From: Roseiflexaceae bacterium UBA965
Lineage (GTDB): Bacteria; Chloroflexota; Chloroflexia; Chloroflexales; Roseiflexaceae
Length of the DNA stretch: 11,356 bases
NCBI GenBank assembly: GCA_002292925.1
Contig: DBCF01000286.1
Location: 1-11,356 of the forward strand
Direction of reading: 5' to 3'
Below, one piece after another: positions 8,179 through 11,356 of the stretch. Numbering within the stretch: the first letter of the stretch is position 1; each line of letters starts with the position of its first letter. A program made the position numbers and the translations under genes. The notes below the pieces were generated by a model. That model saw nothing but the letters and a program-made list of their open reading frames with translations. It did no database searches and was not told the DNA's origin.

Positions 8179-8229
8179 GGCTACCCTCGCGACTACAGAT
8201 TTCTAGAAAAAACCTGAAGCACAATGCGA

Positions 8230-9165
8230 CTAACTAAACATATCTAGGAATTCTTGTAACTTCTCATGGGAATGAAACACCACGGTCAATCGGACATCAC
8301 GAGGTGTACGGAGGATTGAGACTGGTGTTGACAAACGAGTTTCGAGTTCCTTGGCAATACTACGGTCGTCGATACTCGTTTCGTCAATAAGCTCTGACGT
8401 CGGCTTCTTGGGCTTCCCTGTTGATCCATCAGGTTGGTTGATCGCGGTACCACGCAATTTCGCTAGGTGCGTACGAATTGTTTGCTCAGAAAATGGTTGA
8501 TCCGTTAATTGTTCGGTTTCACGCACGGTCATGTTTTCACGCATAATCCAATCAAGCATGGCATGTTGGTCTTGCGGATCATCGACTTTTAGCAATGCCC
8601 GTCCATGTCCTGCACTGATTTGCCCTGCACGAAGTGCAATTTGAGCCGAATCAATCAAGCGTAATAACCGGCGTGTATTGGTGATTTGGACGCGGCTGGC
8701 CTTCCCCATCCGTTTGGCAATTGATTCATCGCTGAGATTAAATTCATCTTTGAGTGCTTGGTAGGCTAATGCTTCTTCCATAGGGTTGAGGTCAGCCCGT
8801 TGGATATTCTCAATGATGGCTATTTCGAGCATCTCTTGCGGAGTGCTTTCGCGGATTACTACTGGCACTACTGTCAATTTTGCCTGAATTGCAGCGCGTA
8901 ACCGACGTTCACCCGCTATCAACTCATAGCCACCACTTGGTAAGCGTGTGACTAATAGTGGTTGGACAATACCATGCTCTTTGATGGATTCGGACAAATC
9001 TAGGATTGCCTGTTCATCAAATGTTTTGCGTGGTTGATAGCGATTTGGCCGGATATCACCAATCGGTATTTCACGAACCGAAGCGTTATCACTTCCTGTG
9101 CTATTGGTGTTACTTGGGAGCAGGGCATCGAGACCACTGCCTAATCCACCACGACGCTTGGTCAT
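8230..9165 (-). CDS. chromosome-partitioning protein ParB (Spo0J family)
   Basis: A 311-residue CTP-dependent DNA clamp that loads at parS and spreads along the origin region. The N-terminal RRGGLGSGLDALLP (4-17) is the ParA-activating peptide of chromosomal ParB proteins. The CTPase domain carries HGIVQPLLV (64-72), GERRLRAA (85-92, phosphate-binding GERR) and ENIQRADLNPMEEA (119-132). The helix-turn-helix is LSDESIAKRMGKASRVQITN (144-163), followed by RRLLRL. A linker rich in Lys/Pro (250-260) leads to the C-terminal dimerisation domain (about 268-311). GKASR-V-Q-I-T-N appears to have one extra residue compared with the usual GKSRxxVxN. The start ATG at 9163-9165 has a perfect AGGAGG six bases upstream and overlaps the parA stop (ATGA), the hallmark of a coupled parAB pair. 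Two parS sites lie upstream of parA. Confidence 0.97.
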   Translation of the reverse strand: MTKRRGGLGSGLDALLPSNTNSTGSDNASVREIPIGDIRPNRYQPRKTFDEQAILDLSESIKEHGIVQPLLVTRLPSGGYELIAGERRLRAAIQAKLTVVPVVIRESTPQEMLEIAIIENIQRADLNPMEEALAYQALKDEFNLSDESIAKRMGKASRVQITNTRRLLRLIDSAQIALRAGQISAGHGRALLKVDDPQDQHAMLDWIMRENMTVRETEQLTDQPFSEQTIRTHLAKLRGTAINQPDGSTGKPKKPTSELIDETSIDDRSIAKELETRLSTPVSILRTPRDVRLTVVFHSHEKLQEFLDMFS

Positions 9166-9980
9166 CGTTGTCCTCCTACGAGATTCAATCGCTGCATTAA
9201 TTCTTCGGCGACACTCGTATAGGCACGAGTGGCCCGACCTTCTGGGTCGTATTCATATAACATTTGACCATAACTTGGTGCTTCACTGGCGCGGATGCTG
9301 CGGGGAATTGGTACATGACATATGTGTACTGGGAAATAACGCCGTACTTCATCAACAACTTGTTGGGCAAGATTTGTACGCCCATCATACATTGTCATTA
9401 CCACGCCAAGAATAGATAGCCGTGGGTTGAGATGATTGTGGACTCGATCAATGATGTTTTTGAGTTGCGCTAAACCTTCCAGTGCCAAGAATTCGCATTG
9501 TAAGGGAATGCAAATTGTGTTGGCTGCAACTAATGCATTAATCGACACAAAACCAAGTGCCGGTGGACAGTCAAGCATAATAATATCGTAGTATTGCCGA
9601 ATCGGTTCAAGCGCTGCCGCTAATCGATGTTCACGTTGTTCTACATCAACTAGCTCAACTTGTACCCCCGATAATCGCTCACTGGCCGCAATAATATCAT
9701 AATTAGCACGCCGAGTTGGCTGAATAGTCTGTTGTGCGGTATGTGATGCCATTATGACTTCGTAGGTGGTGTATTCGAGATCTCGTTTTGATATACCGAG
9801 ACTGGTTGCCGCATTGCCTTGTGCATCACAATCAATGAGGAGTACTTTGAGATTGTGACGCGCAAATTCACCACATAAATTTACTGCAGTGGTGGTTTTA
9901 CCTACACCTCCTTTTTGATTCATACAAGCGATGATGATGCCTGCACGAGGTGTTTGAAGTGGTTGATTGAGAACGGTCAC
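9162..9980 (-). CDS. chromosome-partitioning ATPase ParA (Soj family)
   Basis: A 272-residue ATPase that binds non-specific DNA as an ATP dimer and moves ParB-parS complexes. The deviant Walker A is NQKGGVGKTTT (21-31), with signature lysine 23 and catalytic-loop lysine 28. LLIDCDAQGNAAT (47-59) is motif A', and IIMLDCPPALG (133-143) is Walker B with Asp137. VPIPRSIRASEAPSYG (223-238) is the conserved Soj segment containing DNA-binding arginines. There is no N-terminal helix-turn-helix, so this is the small chromosomal type and not a plasmid type Ia ParA. The start is GTG (9978-9980) with AGGAG seven bases upstream. It is first gene of the leftward parA-parB-recN series. A perfect TATAAT lies on the minus strand at 10103-10108, but no convincing -35 accompanies it. 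Confidence 0.97.
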   Translation of the reverse strand: MTVLNQPLQTPRAGIIIACMNQKGGVGKTTTAVNLCGEFARHNLKVLLIDCDAQGNAATSLGISKRDLEYTTYEVIMASHTAQQTIQPTRRANYDIIAASERLSGVQVELVDVEQREHRLAAALEPIRQYYDIIMLDCPPALGFVSINALVAANTICIPLQCEFLALEGLAQLKNIIDRVHNHLNPRLSILGVVMTMYDGRTNLAQQVVDEVRRYFPVHICHVPIPRSIRASEAPSYGQMLYEYDPEGRATRAYTSVAEELMQRLNLVGGQR

Positions 9981-10154
9981 AACACATCTCCTATCTTTTG
10001 ACGATTACCCGTTATTACTTGCTAAAAAACACCACTATGCTACCGTTTAAACGATGAAAAAAGGTACGGCTGTTTTGTTGTGTGGCAGAATGTTGCTCCA
10101 TTATTATATGTTGATTGTACTATATATATGAGCCTTGTGTCTTGTTAATACTGT

Positions 10155-10180
10155 AAAATTGTTTCACGTGAAACAATTTT
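10155..10180. promoter_or_regulatory. parS site 1 (ParB binding)
   Basis: The 16-bp canonical parS TGTTTCACGTGAAACA occupies 10160-10175 with no mismatch. The dyad extends to a perfect 26-bp palindrome (AAAATT on the left, AATTTT on the right). It lies 175 bp upstream of the parA start. ParB would load here; autoregulation of parAB through this site is possible. Confidence 0.96.
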
Positions 10181-10368
10181 GCGACTATTGGAATTGTGAT
10201 CTGTTACTGTTTGGATGTAAGGTGTGGTTGCCAGTGATGACTGGCGAGAATGTAGTGTAGTGTAAATTACTTGGGTGAGTTGTGTGGTATTGGGTTGGTT
10301 GTGACACGTATGTTGTTATGGATGGTTGTCGTACTGCATACTAAAACTGTCACAATGTGAGTGTGCTT

Positions 10369-10394
10369 TGAATTGTTTCACGTGAAACAATTCA
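10369..10394. promoter_or_regulatory. parS site 2 (ParB binding)
   Basis: A second perfect TGTTTCACGTGAAACA at 10374-10389, also inside a 26-bp perfect palindrome but with different outer bases (TGAATT/AATTCA). Its centre is 214 bp from that of site 1. The shared 16-bp core with diverged flanks argues that the core is under selection and not recently duplicated. Confidence 0.96.
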
Positions 10395-10655
10395 GATAGT
10401 AACTATTTTTTCTTTGCGATTGCATATTCGTACAATTGTCTATGCAGGGTACCGTTAATCCCCATATGTAACTGGTAGGAAAAAATAGGGCATAGAGTAG
10501 ACCATACTACACCTCACAATTTTATGGGTAAGTATTGTTCTCGTACTGATACTACCGAGAATAAATCTGGTGAAATGCGTGGGAAATTAGAATATGCGTT
10601 ACCCTAAATTATGTGAGTGGTTGCATTACCGAAAAAACGGCTATATATGCGTATG

Positions 10656-10804
10656 ACTAGTATCCGATTTACCTTCAATATTAATGTATGCTGTCACCGT
10701 CGAAAAGAAACCTAATGAGACGTGTAGTTAACTAGTATCTGATCTACTTTCAATGTAATCTATGCTGAAATTACTGAAAAGAAATCCTGCGTGATGCGAG
10801 GGCA
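10656..10804. repeat. degenerate direct repeat, unit about 75 bp
   Basis: Two adjacent units start with ACTAGTATC at 10656 and 10731. They align over the full 75 bp at roughly 70% identity by hand, with conserved blocks ACTAGTATC, TTCAAT, TATGCTG and GAAAAGAAA. Weaker relatives of the GAAAAGAAATCctagtgcgatg block appear at about 10557, 10631, 10857, 10899 and 10973. This suggests an old repeat family across 10555-11000. Function unknown; iteron-like spacing near parS is noted. Confidence 0.6.
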
Positions 10805-10824
10805 ACTAATAATGTGTATCTGCA

Positions 10825-10833
10825 TTATGCACA
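10825..10833 (+). promoter_or_regulatory. single DnaA-box match
   Basis: TTATGCACA fits the consensus TTWTNCACA. It is the only good match found by eye in the non-coding region, so it is weak evidence for an origin; one such 9-mer can occur by chance. Confidence 0.35.
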
Positions 10834-11090
10834 ATATATTCGTATACCACTGTCAGCGAAATAGCTAGCGCGAGGTGAGGGTCGTATGTTGTTGCTGTTG
10901 AAATGCAACGTAATTTGATGTGTGATGGTCAGATATCTGCGCTAGGCCTGGGTTAGGTGATTTTTTTGTCGCCAAAAAGAAATCTAGTGCGATGTCTATA
11001 CATTACGATGTTATCGTCGTTGATGATGTACCATGAAGCGCATATTTCGCCGTATATTCAAGATGATCTATAAATCAATATCTACGCCAA

Positions 11091-11301
11091 AATCCCACCC
11101 AAAGCGTCATTCCATGCCGGTTGCGATCGCAACCGCAGCGTGGGATTGCCCGAGGCTTGCCATAGGATAGGCACACGACGGGGGTGTGCGCTAGATAGGA
11201 AACTCCACGACTGTGGTCACGGAATGATGTGGGTGGCGCGCACCCGGTGCCCTGTGTAACATGCGCTAGCGGAAAGTAACGACGCGGTTACTGTGGCACC
11301 C
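11091..11301 (+). ncRNA. candidate structured RNA of unknown family
   Basis: A G+C-rich island of about 210 bases inside A+T-rich DNA. Pairings visible by hand: AATCCCAC (11091-11098) with GTGGGATT (11140-11147), enclosing the hairpin CGGTTGCGATCGCAACCG (11118-11135); GCACAC/GTGTGC (11171-11189); CCAC-GACT-GTGG (11205-11216); GGGTG/CACCC (11231-11245), directly stacked on GGTGCC/GGCACC (11246-11251 with 11295-11300), which encloses AGTAAC/GTTACT (11275-11292). A nine-pair helix of 11105-11113 with 11221-11229 would form a pseudoknot, and CGCTAG (11189-11194) can pair with CTAGCG (11266-11271). One pair in the long helix is G-U on the plus strand, slightly favouring that strand. A TATAAA at 11069-11074 could place a start near 11081. 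Hallmarks of RNase P RNA, tmRNA, SRP RNA and common riboswitches were not found. Ends and strand are uncertain. Confidence 0.42.
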
Positions 11302-11356
11302 AAACACACATGTATATTAAAATTACTTCTACCAAAACTGCACAATGAATTAAAAT

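Larger units (their letters stand above)
9981..11356. other. long non-coding region upstream of parA, origin-like
   Basis: Nearly 1.4 kb with no open frame that looks like a protein on either strand. Most of it is A+T-rich with frequent stops. It contains two parS sites, A+T-rich patches (for example 10101-10130), an approximately 75-bp degenerate repeat family, one DnaA-box match and a G+C-rich structured island near the right edge. Non-coding space next to parAB and parS is typical of replication-origin neighbourhoods, but dnaA, dnaN, rsmG or rpmH are not in view, so the origin itself is not proven. Confidence 0.6.

Noticed and set aside
8179..8229. Terminator between parB and recN
   Set aside because: There is a T run on the minus strand, but no stable hairpin precedes it.
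9162..9980. Plasmid partition system
   Set aside because: ParA lacks the N-terminal helix-turn-helix of plasmid type Ia, ParB and parS are of the canonical chromosomal type, and recN lies in the same gene series.
11091..11301. RNase P RNA, tmRNA or SRP RNA
   Set aside because: The stretch AGGAAACTCCAC faintly recalls RNase P RNA, but the GAGGAAAGTCC and ACAGAA core motifs are absent. No tRNA-like T-arm (tmRNA) and no GGAAGCAG loop (SRP) are seen.
9981..11356. Confirmed oriC
   Set aside because: Only one DnaA-box match was found and none of the usual origin genes (dnaA, dnaN, rsmG) is in the window; kept only as a possibility.

Overview
The window reads as a bacterial chromosomal segment with a moderate G+C coding part and a long A+T-rich non-coding stretch at its right end. 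A Soj/Spo0J-type ParA and ParB pair lies beside two perfect copies of the canonical chromosomal parS palindrome, so this is partition-locus and probably origin-proximal chromosomal DNA rather than a plasmid. The host is uncertain. The GAAGT-rich and CTCTGTG-rich intergenic repeats, and the neighbourhood parA-parB-recN-large Wzy/TPR membrane protein-HU, remind me of Chloroflexota (Chloroflexales/Herpetosiphon type). This is a memory-based inference with low to moderate confidence.

Left part (1-2265): 3.8 copies of a 79-bp tandem repeat (1-298) are followed by three minus-strand genes: a RimJ/RimL-like GNAT acetyltransferase (311-853), a second, unrelated GNAT acetyltransferase (1038-1469), and a class I SAM-dependent methyltransferase (1438-2226). 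The methyltransferase overlaps the second GNAT gene by 32 bp, so these two look translationally coupled. Their substrates cannot be read from the sequence.

Middle (2227-3108): a divergent intergenic region with a very A+T-rich tract and a near-consensus promoter drives a plus-strand HU gene (2769-3041). A 20-bp perfect-stem terminator separates HU from the convergent minus-strand genes.

Right coding block (3109-9980), all minus strand: in transcription order parA, parB (4-bp overlap), recN, and a 1072-residue polytopic O-antigen-ligase/polymerase-like protein with a C-terminal TPR domain. ParA, ParB and parS segregate the origin. RecN is an SMC-like repair ATPase. The membrane protein probably polymerises or ligates a surface glycan. 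Spacing is short enough (-4, 64 and 72 bp between coding regions) for one transcript, although functions differ.

Right end (9981-11356): 1.4 kb with no credible gene. It holds two parS sites 214 bp apart, a degenerate repeat family of about 75 bp with one DnaA-box match, and a G+C-rich island (about 11091-11300). The island folds on paper into several hairpins plus a long-range pseudoknot, matches no RNA family I recognise, and is the best candidate for something undescribed here.
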